Source: Desulfacinum hydrothermale DSM 13146 (lineage in GTDB: Bacteria; Desulfobacterota; Syntrophobacteria; Syntrophobacterales; DSM-9756). Taken from it: a stretch of DNA of 64,000 nt. The DNA is taken from positions 187,802 to 251,801 of the forward strand of contig NZ_FWXF01000001.1 in the NCBI RefSeq assembly GCF_900176285.1, given 5' to 3'. Below are positions 1 to 8,896 of the stretch, in pieces. The notes below the pieces were generated by a model that was not told the DNA's origin, did no database searches, and saw nothing but the letters and a program-made list of their open reading frames with translations. Within the stretch, counting starts at the first letter, position 1. Every line of letters starts with the position of its first letter. The position numbers were made by a program, and so were the translations under genes.

Positions 1-131
1 CCGTGGAGCGAAGATTCATAGAGAATCCAAAGGGCTGGACGGGAAGTGTGCAACAACAAAAAAATTGTTTCACAATCTATGGCGCCTGTGCTAGAAAGGA
101 TGCGCCCTATGGATGGCGAGATGGAACGTTC

Positions 132-356
132 ATGAAGGACTTCAAGAAGAACCGGGATTTGGTGGAGTATCTGGCCCTGGTCAGCCAGCTGGGCCTGACC
201 ATGGCCGGGAGTATCCTGTTCTGTTTCGTCATCGGCTACTTCCTGGACAAGTGGCTCCACACCCGGGGGGTTTTTCTGGTGGTCTTCATCGTGCTGGGTG
301 TGGTGGGAGGCGCGGTGACCGTTTACCGACAGATCACCCAGCTGCCCAAGAAGTGA
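132..356 (+). CDS. atpZ: AtpZ/AtpI-like F0 accessory membrane protein
   Basis: A 74-residue protein with two membrane segments (about residues 20-38 and 46-64) separated by a short loop with the pattern GYFLDKWL, as in the AtpZ family (putative F0F1-ATPase accessory subunit, suggested to help c-ring assembly or Mg2+/Ca2+ supply). The ATG was chosen because GGCGAG lies about 11 bases upstream and because the family starts just before the first helix; the reading frame stays open upstream but that part looks non-coding. It is the first gene of the F0 cluster and is followed after 11 bases by atpI. The role is known only from the family. Confidence 0.75.
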   Translation: MKDFKKNRDLVEYLALVSQLGLTMAGSILFCFVIGYFLDKWLHTRGVFLVVFIVLGVVGGAVTVYRQITQLPKK

Positions 357-367
357 GAGGGGACCCG

Positions 368-778
368 TTGGAGACGGCCGATCTTTCAGATTACCACAGA
401 TACCGGCGGCGTCTGACACGAGGCGCCTTCACGGCGGCCGTCATGGCGGGGCTCTTGCTCCACGTGGCCGGCTACAGTGCCGTAGCCAAGGGGCTGGTGC
501 TGGGATCCCTTTTCAGCGTTCTCAATTTTGCCTTGATGGCCCAGATGCTGCCACGCCAGATGGGCCTGGGAGGAAGGAGGGCGCGGGCCACCGCGTGGGC
601 TTTGGGGTCGTTGACGGTACGGCTCGCCCTGATGGCGATCCCCTTGGTGGTGGCCTCCAAATCCGATCGGTTCAATTTCTGGGCGGCGGCTGCCGGGCTT
701 TTTGTGGTTCCGGTTGCCATCTTCATGGAGAGTGTGGTTTGGCAGCGTCTCAGCCGATACCGGGTGCAAACCCGCTGA
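368..778 (+). CDS. atpI: ATP synthase subunit I (AtpI)
   Basis: A 136-residue, very hydrophobic protein with about four membrane segments, matching ATP synthase I (AtpI), a chaperone-like helper for c-ring assembly. A TTG start is proposed because the strong Shine-Dalgarno GAGAGGGGA is just upstream and no ATG occurs before the conserved first helix. It sits between atpZ and atpB, the usual order for a split F0 operon. The family is poorly conserved in sequence, so the call rests on size, topology and position. A different start is possible. Confidence 0.7.
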   Translation: METADLSDYHRYRRRLTRGAFTAAVMAGLLLHVAGYSAVAKGLVLGSLFSVLNFALMAQMLPRQMGLGGRRARATAWALGSLTVRLALMAIPLVVASKSDRFNFWAAAAGLFVVPVAIFMESVVWQRLSRYRVQTR

Positions 779-839
779 GTCTTTCGCTGCAGGGATCCAT
801 GGACTTTGGGATAGACGGCTGGGGACTTTGAGGTAAGCG

Positions 840-1514
840 ATGGAAGATCTGACCAAAGTATGGACGTGGACGCTGGATGTGGCGGGGTTTCATTTAGTGT
901 TCAATGCGACCACCATCGTGATGACTCTCATCATCATGGGGCTTCTCATCGCCTTCGGATGGCTCGCGACCCGGCGGACCGGCTTGATTCCCAATCCCTT
1001 TCAGATTGTGGCCGAGCTCTTTGTGGACTCCTTCTGGAACTTGACCAAAGACGCCCTCGACGAGGACATGGCCAAGACCTATTTCCCCATGATCTGCTCC
1101 CTTTTCATGTTCCTTCTCCTCTGTAACTGGATCGGGATCGTGCCGCACATGGAGGAGCCCACCAAGGACCTCAATACCCCGCTGGGCCTGGGGATCATGG
1201 GCTTTTTCATCGCCCACTATGCCGGGATCAAAACGAAGGGGTTCGGCGCCTACATCAAGGAGTACTTTGAGCCGATCTTTTTCATGATGCCCCTCAACGT
1301 CATCGGCGAGCTGGCCAAGGTGATCTCCATCTCCTTCCGTCTCTACGGCAACATCATGGGGGGATCGATCATCATCTTGGTCGTCAGCCACTTGGTATAC
1401 GGACTGATCATTCCTCCGTTTCTGTACGGCTTCTTTGGCGTGTTTGTCGGGACGGTGCAGGCGTTTGTCTTCACGATGTTAACCTTGGTTTACATCTCGG
1501 TTCAGGTAAAGTGA
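840..1514 (+). CDS. atpB: ATP synthase F0 subunit a
   Basis: Subunit a forms the ion half-channels against the rotating c ring. The 224-residue protein has five to six membrane helices and the diagnostic motif ISFRLYGN, with the essential arginine at residue 167; the C-terminal helix [17 protein letters not shown] is also typical. GAGGTAA precedes the ATG. The stop codon overlaps the start of the next gene (TGATG), so a and the large c subunit are translationally coupled. Ion specificity cannot be read from this subunit by eye, but the c subunits that follow carry Na+-type sites. Confidence 0.96.
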   Translation: MEDLTKVWTWTLDVAGFHLVFNATTIVMTLIIMGLLIAFGWLATRRTGLIPNPFQIVAELFVDSFWNLTKDALDEDMAKTYFPMICSLFMFLLLCNWIGIVPHMEEPTKDLNTPLGLGIMGFFIAHYAGIKTKGFGAYIKEYFEPIFFMMPLNVIGELAKVISISFRLYGNIMGGSIIILVVSHLVYGLIIPPFLYGFFGVFVGTVQAFVFTMLTLVYISVQVK

Positions 1515-2248
1515 TGATGACGTGGGAACAGGCGGATTGGATTAGGGCGGCTGCGATGCTTGGGGCGGGGTTTTCCGTTGGGTTTGCGGCGATTGGTGCG
1601 GCGATTGGAGAGGGCTACGCCGCCGGCCGGGCCAACGAGGTCCTTTCCTACAGGCCCCGGCTTGCGGGGGAGATTTTGAAGACCATGCTGGTGGGGCAGG
1701 CGGTGGCCGAAACGGCCGGGATCTTCGGCCTGGTGATCGCCATGCTCTTGCTTTTTGGCCCCAGTTCGGGCAAGCCGCTGCTCACGGCTTGGGCGTACCT
1801 GGGGGCGGGCTTGTCCATGGGTTTGTCTGCCATTGGATGCGGGGTGGGCTCCGGCCTGCCGGCTGGGGGAGCCTGTATGGGAATCGGACGCCAGCCCGCC
1901 GTTGCCGGGCCCATCACGACCCTGATGCTCATTGGGGCGGGTGTGTCCCAGTCCACGGCGATCTACGGCTTTCTCATTGCGCTCCTTCTGCTCTTCAAGC
2001 AGTTGCCTGAGGCCATGACCTTTCCGGGGCTGTGTGGTCTCTTGGGTGCCGGTCTTGCCATGGGCTTCGGGGCCATCGGTCCGGGCATCGGCGAGGGGAT
2101 CGCCGCGGAAAACGCCGTATACCAAATCGCGCGCAACCCGGAAAACACGGCCCTCATGACGCGCACGATGTTGGTGGGGCAGGCCGTGGCGGAGTCCACG
2201 GGCATTTACTCCTTGGTGGTGGCTTTGTTGCTGATCTTCTTAAAATGA
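1514..2248 (+). CDS. atpE: Triple-hairpin ATP synthase c subunit (six TM helices)
   Basis: A c subunit of 244 residues instead of the usual 75-90, made of three fused c-type hairpins (about residues 10-82, 92-162 and 170-244). Hairpin 1 has carboxylates at Glu33 and Glu66 but Thr67 and Phe71 where Na+ sites have Ser and Tyr. Hairpin 2 has Ser113 and Gln146 in place of the two carboxylates, so it should not carry an ion. Hairpin 3 has the full set Glu194, Glu227, Ser228, Thr229, Tyr232. GTG at 1511, ATG at 1514 or ATG at 1517 could be the start; ATG 1514 has the best spacing from AGG at 1504-1506. The next gene is a normal one-hairpin c subunit, so the ring may be mixed, as in Acetobacterium woodii, which has a two-hairpin c1 subunit. 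Confidence 0.93.
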   Translation: MMTWEQADWIRAAAMLGAGFSVGFAAIGAAIGEGYAAGRANEVLSYRPRLAGEILKTMLVGQAVAETAGIFGLVIAMLLLFGPSSGKPLLTAWAYLGAGLSMGLSAIGCGVGSGLPAGGACMGIGRQPAVAGPITTLMLIGAGVSQSTAIYGFLIALLLLFKQLPEAMTFPGLCGLLGAGLAMGFGAIGPGIGEGIAAENAVYQIARNPENTALMTRTMLVGQAVAESTGIYSLVVALLLIFLK

Positions 2249-2252
2249 TTGA

Positions 2253-2522
<270 letters not shown>

Positions 2523-2548
2523 GCGGAACGCGGAAAGAAAAGACTGCC

Positions 2549-2974
2549 ATGATTAGCCTGAATGCCACGATCTTTGTTCAGGTCGCCTTCTTTCTTGTCC
2601 TGGTCTTTGTTCTCAACCGCTTGATGATCCAGCCCATCCATCGGGTGATCTTGCAGCGGGACGAGGCCATTCGGGAACGCGAGCTGGGATTGGATGCGGC
2701 GAGCGAAGAGCTGCGTAAGATGGCACAAGCCTATGAGTCGCGGCTCCGGGCGGCCGAGGCGGACGCCCAGGCGGCCAGGAAGGCCCTCCGGGAAAGGGCC
2801 AGCCGGGAAGCACACGAGGCCTTTGCCACGGCCCAGGAGGAGGTGGCGGAGCTTCGCCGAAAGGCGCGGGAGCAGGCTCTCCAGGAGCTGGAGAAGGCTC
2901 GCAAAGATCTGAAAAAGCAGGCGGAGGCTCTCTCTTTCGAGATCACGACCAAGGTCGTTGGCCGAAGGGTCTAA
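2549..2974 (+). CDS. atpF': ATP synthase F0 subunit b' (peripheral stalk)
   Basis: A 141-residue protein with one N-terminal membrane helix (about residues 7-27) followed by a long charged coiled coil rich in Ala, Arg, Glu and Lys, the layout of the b/b' stator subunits. The segment RLMIQPIHRVILQRDEAI after the helix is typical. It is directly followed by a second b-type gene, so the stalk is probably a b/b' heterodimer as in many Desulfobacterota. Which copy is called b or b' is a convention. Confidence 0.9.
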   Translation: MISLNATIFVQVAFFLVLVFVLNRLMIQPIHRVILQRDEAIRERELGLDAASEELRKMAQAYESRLRAAEADAQAARKALRERASREAHEAFATAQEEVAELRRKAREQALQELEKARKDLKKQAEALSFEITTKVVGRRV

Positions 2975-2992
2975 GAGGTCTGGAGTCGGACG

Positions 2993-3580
2993 ATGTGGAA
3001 ATTGACCATGGGTGCCTTGGCCGCTCTGGGAGCGGTCGTCATGGCGGCCGATCCTGCGGCCGCGTCCTCGACCGTGTTCGGGATCGAGCGGGCCACGTGG
3101 GATTTGGCCTGGAGATGGATCAACTTCGGTATCTTTGTGTTCTTGCTGGTCAAGTACCTCAAGGATCCGTTGGTCAGCTTCCTGAAGGAACGCCGTGAGG
3201 AGATCGCCCAGGTCTTTGAACGGCTGGAGGAAAAGGAAGAGGCCCTCAAGCGCCAGCAGGAGGAGCAGGAAAGGCTGCTGGCCCAGCTGGACGAGAAGAT
3301 CGAAAGCATCCGGGCCCACTACCACCAGATCGGCCAGGAGGAAAAGGAGAAGATCCTGGCTCAGGCCGAACGGACCCGCAAGCAGATCCTGGAAGATGCC
3401 AAGGCCGCCGCCCAGCGCGATTTTGAGGAGGCCAAGAAACGCTTCCGGGCGGAGGTGGTGGACATGGCGGTCGCTTTGGCGGAACAACGTCTGAAAAAGA
3501 AGATCACCAAAAAGGACCAGACAAAGCTTCTGCAGGCCTACCTGGGCCAACTGAAGAAGGTGGAGCCAAAGGCCAGCTGA
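2993..3580 (+). CDS. atpF: ATP synthase F0 subunit b (peripheral stalk)
   Basis: A 195-residue b-type subunit. It starts with a signal-peptide-like hydrophobic stretch (residues 4-24, ending AAA), then a second membrane helix (about 38-56) and a long coiled coil of alternating Glu and Lys/Arg ending in the KKKITKKDQ region seen in b subunits near the F1 contact. The pre-sequence is common in delta-proteobacterial b subunits. It is the last gene of the cluster, followed by a terminator: no delta, alpha, gamma, beta or epsilon gene follows, so F1 must be encoded elsewhere. Confidence 0.92.
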   Translation: MWKLTMGALAALGAVVMAADPAAASSTVFGIERATWDLAWRWINFGIFVFLLVKYLKDPLVSFLKERREEIAQVFERLEEKEEALKRQQEEQERLLAQLDEKIESIRAHYHQIGQEEKEKILAQAERTRKQILEDAKAAAQRDFEEAKKRFRAEVVDMAVALAEQRLKKKITKKDQTKLLQAYLGQLKKVEPKAS

Positions 3581-3615
3581 AGCGCGCGCCTACCTTCCTT
3601 TATCCAACGCCACTC

Positions 3616-3651
3616 AAACCCTCTGGACGCCCCCAGGGGGTTTTGTTTTTT
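3616..3651 (+). terminator. Rho-independent terminator of the F0 cluster
   Basis: AAACCC (3616-3621) pairs with GGGTTT (3638-3643) and CTGG with CCAG inside it, followed by a T-rich run TTTTGTTTTTT. It lies 36 bases after the b subunit stop and ends the plus-strand operon. A separate perfect 14-bp palindrome CGCCCACGTGGGCG is at 3682-3695 in the convergent gap; its role is unknown. Confidence 0.75.
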
Positions 3652-3749
3652 GGGGACTTTGGCGGTGTCCAAGGCCTTGCCCGCCCACGTGGGCGTCGGG
3701 GGAGCCAGGGCCCGTCAGATCCGTTCTCGTCGTCCCCATCTCTCACAAA

Positions 3750-4688
3750 TCAGAGAAACACCAGGCTCGGGGCGGTGTCCGGGTAGGGGCGCCGATTGAA
3801 TCGCACCAAGGGATTGAAGGCCTGGAGGCGCCGGGTGCGGGCCATCTTGGGGGCGGCTTCCCGCCAGGCGCGCCGTCCTTCGTCCACCACGTCATGAAAG
3901 AGGTGGAAATCGGACCAGCGGATGTGGGCGACCGCGGGCCGGACCACGACATCAGCGTCCGAGAGCCGGAGCTTGTTGAGGGCGATCCGTGAGGCCTCGC
4001 TGCTCCGAAGGGCGTATTCCAGGGCCGAATCGGGAAGGGGCTGGATATCGGAAACGTCCGAGGAGGTCTCCACGGCCACGACGAAACGTGCTCCCAGATG
4101 TCGGGCCGGTCGGCACGGGACGTTATCGATCCAGCCGCCGTCCACCAGAAGGCGGCCTCGATAGCGCACGGGCGGGCCCATGCCGGGTATGGAGGCGCTG
4201 GCACCCAAGGCGCGGAGCAGGGGGCCCTTGGTAAAGACCACTTCGTCTCCCGTCAGGATATCCAAGGCCACGGCCCCGAAGGGCACCGGAAGATCCTCGA
4301 TGCGCACATCCGGCACCAGATCCGAAAGGAGTCTCCAGTAGTCGTCTTCCGGCACCAGGCTGGGCTGGGTGACAAGCCGGGTGTAAAAGTAGCCCTTTCG
4401 AATCTGCTGGCCGAAGCGCTCGAAGAGGGAGTGGGTGGAGGTGGCTTTGGATTCGTCCACTGCAAAGGAAAGGGTGCTGTGGAAGCGCTCGCTTTCCACG
4501 AACGTGTGGATCTTCTGATACACGGCTTCAGCCGATCCGTAATGGGCGTAGAGGGCACCGATGATGGCCCCCATGCTGGTGCCCACCAATACGTGGACCG
4601 GGAGTTTCATTTCGTCCAGTGCCTGCAAGGCACCCAGGTGGGCCAGCGCCCGGGCGGCCCCGCCGCTCAGAACCAGTCCTGTCTTCAT
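3750..4688 (-). CDS. Patatin-like phospholipase
   Basis: A 312-residue patatin-family serine lipase/acylhydrolase. The oxyanion loop SGGAAR is at residues 8-13, the nucleophile Ser38 lies in GTSMG, and the catalytic Asp183 is in the VDGGW motif, so the Ser-Asp dyad is complete. No signal peptide is seen, which points to a cytoplasmic or membrane-associated enzyme of the RssA/NTE type. The start was placed at the ATG just before the first beta strand, preceded by AGGGAGCGGAG. It is transcribed toward the ATP synthase cluster. The substrate is not predictable. Confidence 0.88.
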   Translation of the reverse strand: MKTGLVLSGGAARALAHLGALQALDEMKLPVHVLVGTSMGAIIGALYAHYGSAEAVYQKIHTFVESERFHSTLSFAVDESKATSTHSLFERFGQQIRKGYFYTRLVTQPSLVPEDDYWRLLSDLVPDVRIEDLPVPFGAVALDILTGDEVVFTKGPLLRALGASASIPGMGPPVRYRGRLLVDGGWIDNVPCRPARHLGARFVVAVETSSDVSDIQPLPDSALEYALRSSEASRIALNKLRLSDADVVVRPAVAHIRWSDFHLFHDVVDEGRRAWREAAPKMARTRRLQAFNPLVRFNRRPYPDTAPSLVFL

Positions 4689-4885
4689 GGACTCCGCTCC
4701 CTTCCGCGGGAGATTCCCAACGGGATGGGTATGGCGTTTCATTTGCGACTGTCGTATGCTGAAACGTCAAAGGATCTTAAAGGTCAGGGTATCATAGCAC
4801 AAAGTCCAAAGGGGCTGAAGCCGGGACCGGAGGGGGCCGTTCCGGCGGGGCCGGGCACACCCCATGCTTCGGGAGGTGGTCACCG

Positions 4886-5671
4886 ATGCGGTTGAAGGAA
4901 CACGAATACGTGCGGCAGACCTTGGAGCGCTACACCGGCCTGAGTCTGGATCGTTTCTGCGAGCATGTGATCATCACCAACTTCCGGCGCTACACCCAGT
5001 GTTTTCGGGAAAAGACGGGTGGGGAGTTCAGCGAAGGGAACTTCCGGGTTGTGACGGTTCCGGACAGGAACTGCACGCTCATCGACTTCGGCATCGGATC
5101 CCCCCAGGCCGCCCTGGTCATCCATTGCCTGGCCTACCTGGATCAGCTCAAATCGGTGATCATGCTGGGCATGTGCGGCGGGATCGACGACACCCTGGAA
5201 GTGGGTGATTTCGTGGTTCCGTCGGCGGCCATCCGAGGGGAAGGCACCAGCCGTCATTACCTGCCGAGAGAATTTCCCGCCATTCCCGCCTCTTCGGTCA
5301 ATCTCTTTTGCATTGGAGCCGTCAAGCGGGCGCAGATGGTGCCCAAGTGCGGGATTGTCTACACCACGGACCGCCGCCTGTGGGAGTTCGACGAAGCCTT
5401 TGTGGACTATCTCCGAAACCAGCGGATTCTGGCCATCGACATGGAACTGGCCACGCTCTTTTCCGTCTCCTACCGCTTTGAGGTGCCCATCGGCTCCATC
5501 ATGCTGGTCTCCGACATGCCGTTGCAGCGCCGGGGTATCAAGAGCAAGGAACTCCACCAGAAGGTCTACGATGACTTCATGGATACCCACATCGATCTGG
5601 GTCTGGAAGCGGTGAAGGCCCTGGATGCCCATTGGGACGCGGTGGAGCGAAAGCTCACCAGTGAATGGTAA
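4886..5671 (+). CDS. amn: AMP nucleosidase
   Basis: A 261-residue protein of the purine nucleoside phosphorylase superfamily, matching the short form of AMP nucleosidase (AMP + H2O to adenine + ribose 5-phosphate). Supporting features are the N-terminal RYTG...ITNF pattern, the phosphate-loop-like GMCGGID, the ribose-binding IDMELATLF and the purine-site SDMP. The long E. coli-type N-terminal domain is absent, as in Bacteroidetes-type enzymes. GGGAGGTGG precedes the ATG. The stop overlaps the first possible start of the following hydrolase gene. Confidence 0.85.
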   Translation: MRLKEHEYVRQTLERYTGLSLDRFCEHVIITNFRRYTQCFREKTGGEFSEGNFRVVTVPDRNCTLIDFGIGSPQAALVIHCLAYLDQLKSVIMLGMCGGIDDTLEVGDFVVPSAAIRGEGTSRHYLPREFPAIPASSVNLFCIGAVKRAQMVPKCGIVYTTDRRLWEFDEAFVDYLRNQRILAIDMELATLFSVSYRFEVPIGSIMLVSDMPLQRRGIKSKELHQKVYDDFMDTHIDLGLEAVKALDAHWDAVERKLTSEW

Positions 5672-5688
5672 AAAGACAGGGAAACCGG

Positions 5689-6351
5689 ATGGAAAGGGTC
5701 ATGATCGAGGCGGGAACCCACCGCCTGGAAGCCGTTTTGAACCTTCGAGACGGGGCGGAAGCGGTCGTGCTGTGCCATCCTCACCCCCTCTATGGAGGTG
5801 CCATGGACACGCCCTTGCTCCTGGCCCTGGAGCGGCTCTACGGGGAGATGGGTTGGGGAACGGTCCGGTTCAACTTCCGCGGGGTGGGCCGGAGCACAGG
5901 GGCCTACGGGGGCGGGGACGGCGAGGCGGAAGATGTGCTGGCGGTCTGCCGCTACCTGGCCCAACGGGGTTGTGTGCAGGTGCATCTGGCGGGCTATTCC
6001 TTCGGCGCATGGGTGGCCTTGAAGGCCTGTGCAGCGGGACTGGACCCGGCCGCTCTGGTGCTCGTCTCTCCCGCCGTCACCTTTCTCGACTTCCGCTCCC
6101 TGTCCCTTCCGGATCGTCCCAGCCTGGTGATTGTGGGCGATCAGGACACGTTTGCTGTTGTGGACCAGGTGCGGTCCTGGCATGAGCGGAGTCGGCCCCG
6201 AAACGCCGTCTGTCGGCTGGAAGTGGTCCCGGGATGCGATCACTTCTACTGGGGCAAGGAAGGCGAGGTCACCTCCAGGGTGCGGGCGTTCCTGGAGTCC
6301 TGGCGCGTGGCGCCGCACCACTGGGCAGCCTCCCGCGGAGAGCAAATCTGA
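5689..6351 (+). CDS. Alpha/beta hydrolase (dienelactone-hydrolase-like)
   Basis: An alpha/beta hydrolase of about 220 residues. It begins with the strand CHPHPLYGG, typical of the short KANL3/Tex30- and YfhR-like hydrolases, has the nucleophile elbow GYSFG, an acid in GDQD and a catalytic His in GCDHFYWG. The start at 5689 follows AGGGAAACCGG; an in-frame ATG at 5665 overlapping the amn stop is the alternative. It probably belongs to the amn transcript. The substrate is unknown. Confidence 0.82.
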   Translation: MERVMIEAGTHRLEAVLNLRDGAEAVVLCHPHPLYGGAMDTPLLLALERLYGEMGWGTVRFNFRGVGRSTGAYGGGDGEAEDVLAVCRYLAQRGCVQVHLAGYSFGAWVALKACAAGLDPAALVLVSPAVTFLDFRSLSLPDRPSLVIVGDQDTFAVVDQVRSWHERSRPRNAVCRLEVVPGCDHFYWGKEGEVTSRVRAFLESWRVAPHHWAASRGEQI

Positions 6352-6504
6352 CATTGGGTGGAGGAACCTCCCCCTGGGGCCGTCGGCGCCGATGGGGTTC
6401 GGGAATCCGACGGTGCGTCCGCCCTTCCTAAGCGGGAGGTCCCTGCCTGCTTCCCATTGCCCTCTCCCCGCTTCTGTGGAAAGAACGGCGAGAAACGGGG
6501 GAGG

Positions 6505-7329
6505 TTATTCTTCTGTCTTTCCAACCGGACGTCCCGAAAAGAAATCGTCCAGCAGCCGGTTCAGCTCGTCCCGGCACTCCGCATGGAGCGCATGGCCCGC
6601 ACCTTCCAGCTCCACAAGAAGGGCTTCGGGGATGCGGTGCGCCAAGATGCGAGCATTTTCCGGGGGAACCAGGACATCTTCCGTGCCTGTGACGACCAGG
6701 GTGGGGATGGAAAGCGATCCCAGACGGTCGCAACAGTCGAAGGTCTGGATCGCGGCCAACTGAGCCTGAAAGGCTTCCGAAGGCTGAAGCGGCACGCTCA
6801 ACTGGGCGGTCTTGTAGGCCTCCACCACATCCGGCTTTTCTTCGAGGGCCCGGCGGCTGAAGAAAAACGGCAGGTTCTTCTCGATGATCTCTTCCTGGCT
6901 CAGGCCGGCGTTGTCCGTGAACCGGGCGATGACCTCCGGGGTGGGGGCGATGCGGGCCGTGCCGCCGCAGTGGGTGCAGCCCAGGGCCAGGGCCTGGAAA
7001 CGCTGGGGGGCCAGAAGCGCTGTTTCCTGGGCGATCATACCGCCCATGGAGAGCCCGGCCAGAAAGCATCGGTCGATGCCCAGGTGGTCCAGCAGGGCGA
7101 GGGTGTCCGAAGCAAAATCGCCCATGGTGTAGGGGCCGGGCGGCATGGCAGAGCGGCCGGCGCCGCGGTTGTCGAAGACGATGGTGGTGTATCGGCGGCT
7201 AAAATAGGGAACCTGGCCGTACCAGGACCAGGTCCCTCCGCCCAATCCGCTCACCAAAAGAAGCGGCGGGCCGTTTCCGTGCACCTCGTAATAGATCTTC
7301 CCAGACTCCGTTCCACAAAACGCCATCAT
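6505..7329 (-). CDS. Alpha/beta hydrolase
   Basis: A 274-residue alpha/beta-fold hydrolase of the 3-oxoadipate enol-lactonase/haloalkane-dehalogenase type. Visible features are the oxyanion strand SGLGGG, the FDNRGAGRS loop, the nucleophile elbow GLSMGG, an acid in TGTEDVLVP and the catalytic His in GAGHAL. Two adjacent ATG codons (7329, 7326) follow AAGGAGGGG; the first was chosen. It is convergent with the upstream hydrolase gene. The reaction cannot be assigned. Confidence 0.85.
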   Translation of the reverse strand: MMAFCGTESGKIYYEVHGNGPPLLLVSGLGGGTWSWYGQVPYFSRRYTTIVFDNRGAGRSAMPPGPYTMGDFASDTLALLDHLGIDRCFLAGLSMGGMIAQETALLAPQRFQALALGCTHCGGTARIAPTPEVIARFTDNAGLSQEEIIEKNLPFFFSRRALEEKPDVVEAYKTAQLSVPLQPSEAFQAQLAAIQTFDCCDRLGSLSIPTLVVTGTEDVLVPPENARILAHRIPEALLVELEGAGHALHAECRDELNRLLDDFFSGRPVGKTEE

Positions 7330-7741
7330 ATCCCCTCCTTTCTCGTCCACCTTCTATAAGAGCCTCCCGCCTCCGGGGTCAAGCGAATAGGGCGGCGCAC
7401 GGAATTGGAATTCTCTTCTGTATCTGTTAACTGCATAGGGGAGAGGAGCAAAACGAGACGGCAAAAGCATGACGCAGTGCCCAGAGGCAATGCGCTCTAA
7501 AGTCCTGCCTGGCAAGCTCCCGATAACGGGAAAGGCGGCCTATTTGGGAATAAAAACAACCCATTACGCGCTGAACCAAGACGCGAGGACAACGCCCGGG
7601 CTCTTTGAGCATAGTGCGGTACTCGCGCATCGTTTCAGCAGAGATGCTCCTTTTTCGCCACGCACCAGGTACCTCGTGTATAATGACAATTGGGCTTCAG
7701 ATCAGCCGGTGGCTAGGTGAAGGAAAGGTGACAGGCGCATT
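7330..7741. other. Intergenic region, lower GC, probable remnant sequence
   Basis: About 400 bases without a convincing gene. Short open frames on both strands lack ribosome sites and family features. Codon and base use are visibly less GC-rich than the surroundings. A perfect TATAAT box at 7679-7684, without a good -35, may start the downstream toxin-antitoxin-like pair. The region looks like decayed or imported sequence. Confidence 0.5.
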
Positions 7742-8041
7742 ATGGACACGGTTATATCTGTTGATGGAGTTCCCATAAGGCTGACTGAAGAACGATGGTT
7801 CCATATAGTGGAAAACCTCGACGACATGGCCGGCCATTACGATGACGTCCTGGAAACCGTTGCCGATCCCGATCTGGTGTTGCCCGGGTATCGAGGCTCG
7901 CTGATTGCCGTCCGCAACTATGGTAGGAAGCGATATCTGTTTGCCATCTATCGTCAGGTGAGCTGTGATGACGGATTTGTTATCACAGCTTATTTCGATA
8001 GTAAAATCAATAGAAAGAGGGCCATATGGAAAAAAACATAG
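7742..8041 (+). CDS. Putative RelE/Barnase-type toxin-like small protein
   Basis: A 99-residue protein with the pattern ERWFHIVENLDD, a VADPDLVLPG segment, RNYGRKRYLFAIYRQ and a terminal GFVITAYFDSKI strand. This order resembles the PBECR/Barnase-EndoU-ColicinE5/D-RelE-like nuclease group and neighbouring DUF4258-like small proteins, which are often paired with DUF2283 proteins. The next gene is a DUF2283 protein overlapping by 16 bases, which fits a toxin-antitoxin operon. Base composition is lower in GC than the flanks. Nuclease activity is an inference. Confidence 0.6.
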   Translation: MDTVISVDGVPIRLTEERWFHIVENLDDMAGHYDDVLETVADPDLVLPGYRGSLIAVRNYGRKRYLFAIYRQVSCDDGFVITAYFDSKINRKRAIWKKT

Positions 8042-8271
8042 CTTCTCGGACTGTAGAATCGGTAACGTCAGCCGTTCCTTTGTTGCTCAAGTTTCCAGAA
8101 CGACGATTCTGGGTGGATTATGACGTGGAGGCAGATGTTCTGTACATCAGTTTTCGTCGTCCCCAACAAGCAACAGACACGGAAATGACCGAAGAAGGCA
8201 TCTTGTTGCGGTACAAGGGTGATGATCTGGTGGGGATAACGATTCTGGATGCATCAACACGTTCTCAATAG
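8026..8271 (+). CDS. DUF2283 protein, likely antitoxin partner
   Basis: An 81-residue protein with the DUF2283 core, VDYDVEADVLYISF followed by an acidic turn and GDDLVGITILDAS. DUF2283 proteins are typically encoded beside RelE-like or DUF4258 proteins and are thought to act as antitoxins. The ATG follows AAAGAGGGCC and overlaps the end of the upstream gene, implying coupled translation. The N-terminal 25 residues are not part of the domain and may bind the partner or DNA. Confidence 0.7.
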   Translation: MEKNIASRTVESVTSAVPLLLKFPERRFWVDYDVEADVLYISFRRPQQATDTEMTEEGILLRYKGDDLVGITILDASTRSQ

Positions 8272-8896
8272 CGCGACCGCGTTTCGTTGTTCAAGGGAGC
8301 GGGCTTTCCCGCCCCACGGGCTCCTTCCGGTACCCTCATGCCTACCCCTGTTTCCCGATTCTGAATTGATCTCATCCGATTCCTTCTTCTGCCTGGTCTT
8401 TACCAATTTAGAAGGGTTAGGTGTCTCAATGACAGGGGCACAGAGGGGAGATCCCAGGCGCTGCTCCATTGGGCAGCGCGTGCGATCCCAAGTGGCCCTC
8501 GTCTGAGGTTCCACTTCCATCCCAATGACGCATCGTTTCATGCCATGCCCAAAATCAAGCTCGAATTGTGCGCAGGGTGCTCTGCCAAGTTGACGACAGG
8601 GACCCGATCACGCTGCACACTCATGGATCTTGTGGATTGTGAGAAGCGCCATGACGGGCGATCATATCGTGTGCATACATCTCTAACAGGTTGTTATCTC
8701 ATGGGAGATCAGTTGCCGTTTGGTGAGGTCTTCAACTTGTGGTATGAAGCCCCCATGCTGTGCCGATGGGCTCGTCTTGATGCAAGGGGTCGTAAACCTG
8801 AAGCAATGAGGTGTTGAGACAGTGGAGATGCAGCCCTTTTCCCCGCCCAATCCATCATATCCCGCAACGGCTCTTCCCATTCGGAAGGAGGGGACC
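8272..8896. other. Intergenic region without a supported gene
   Basis: About 620 bases of mixed composition. A frame at 8545-8817 could encode 90 residues with six Cys, but it has no ribosome site and no recognisable family. A longer frame running into the following DUF1566 gene from 8822 was rejected because a clear AGGAGGGG site precedes the ATG at 8897. With 7330-8271 this forms an accessory patch. Confidence 0.4.

Noticed and set aside
64..76. ATTGT/ACAAT inverted repeat before the ATP synthase cluster as operator or promoter
   Set aside because: Short arms, no convincing -35/-10 pair, and too little upstream sequence to judge.
8545..8817. 90-codon plus-strand ORF with several Cys
   Set aside because: No ribosome site, no family pattern, atypical codon use.
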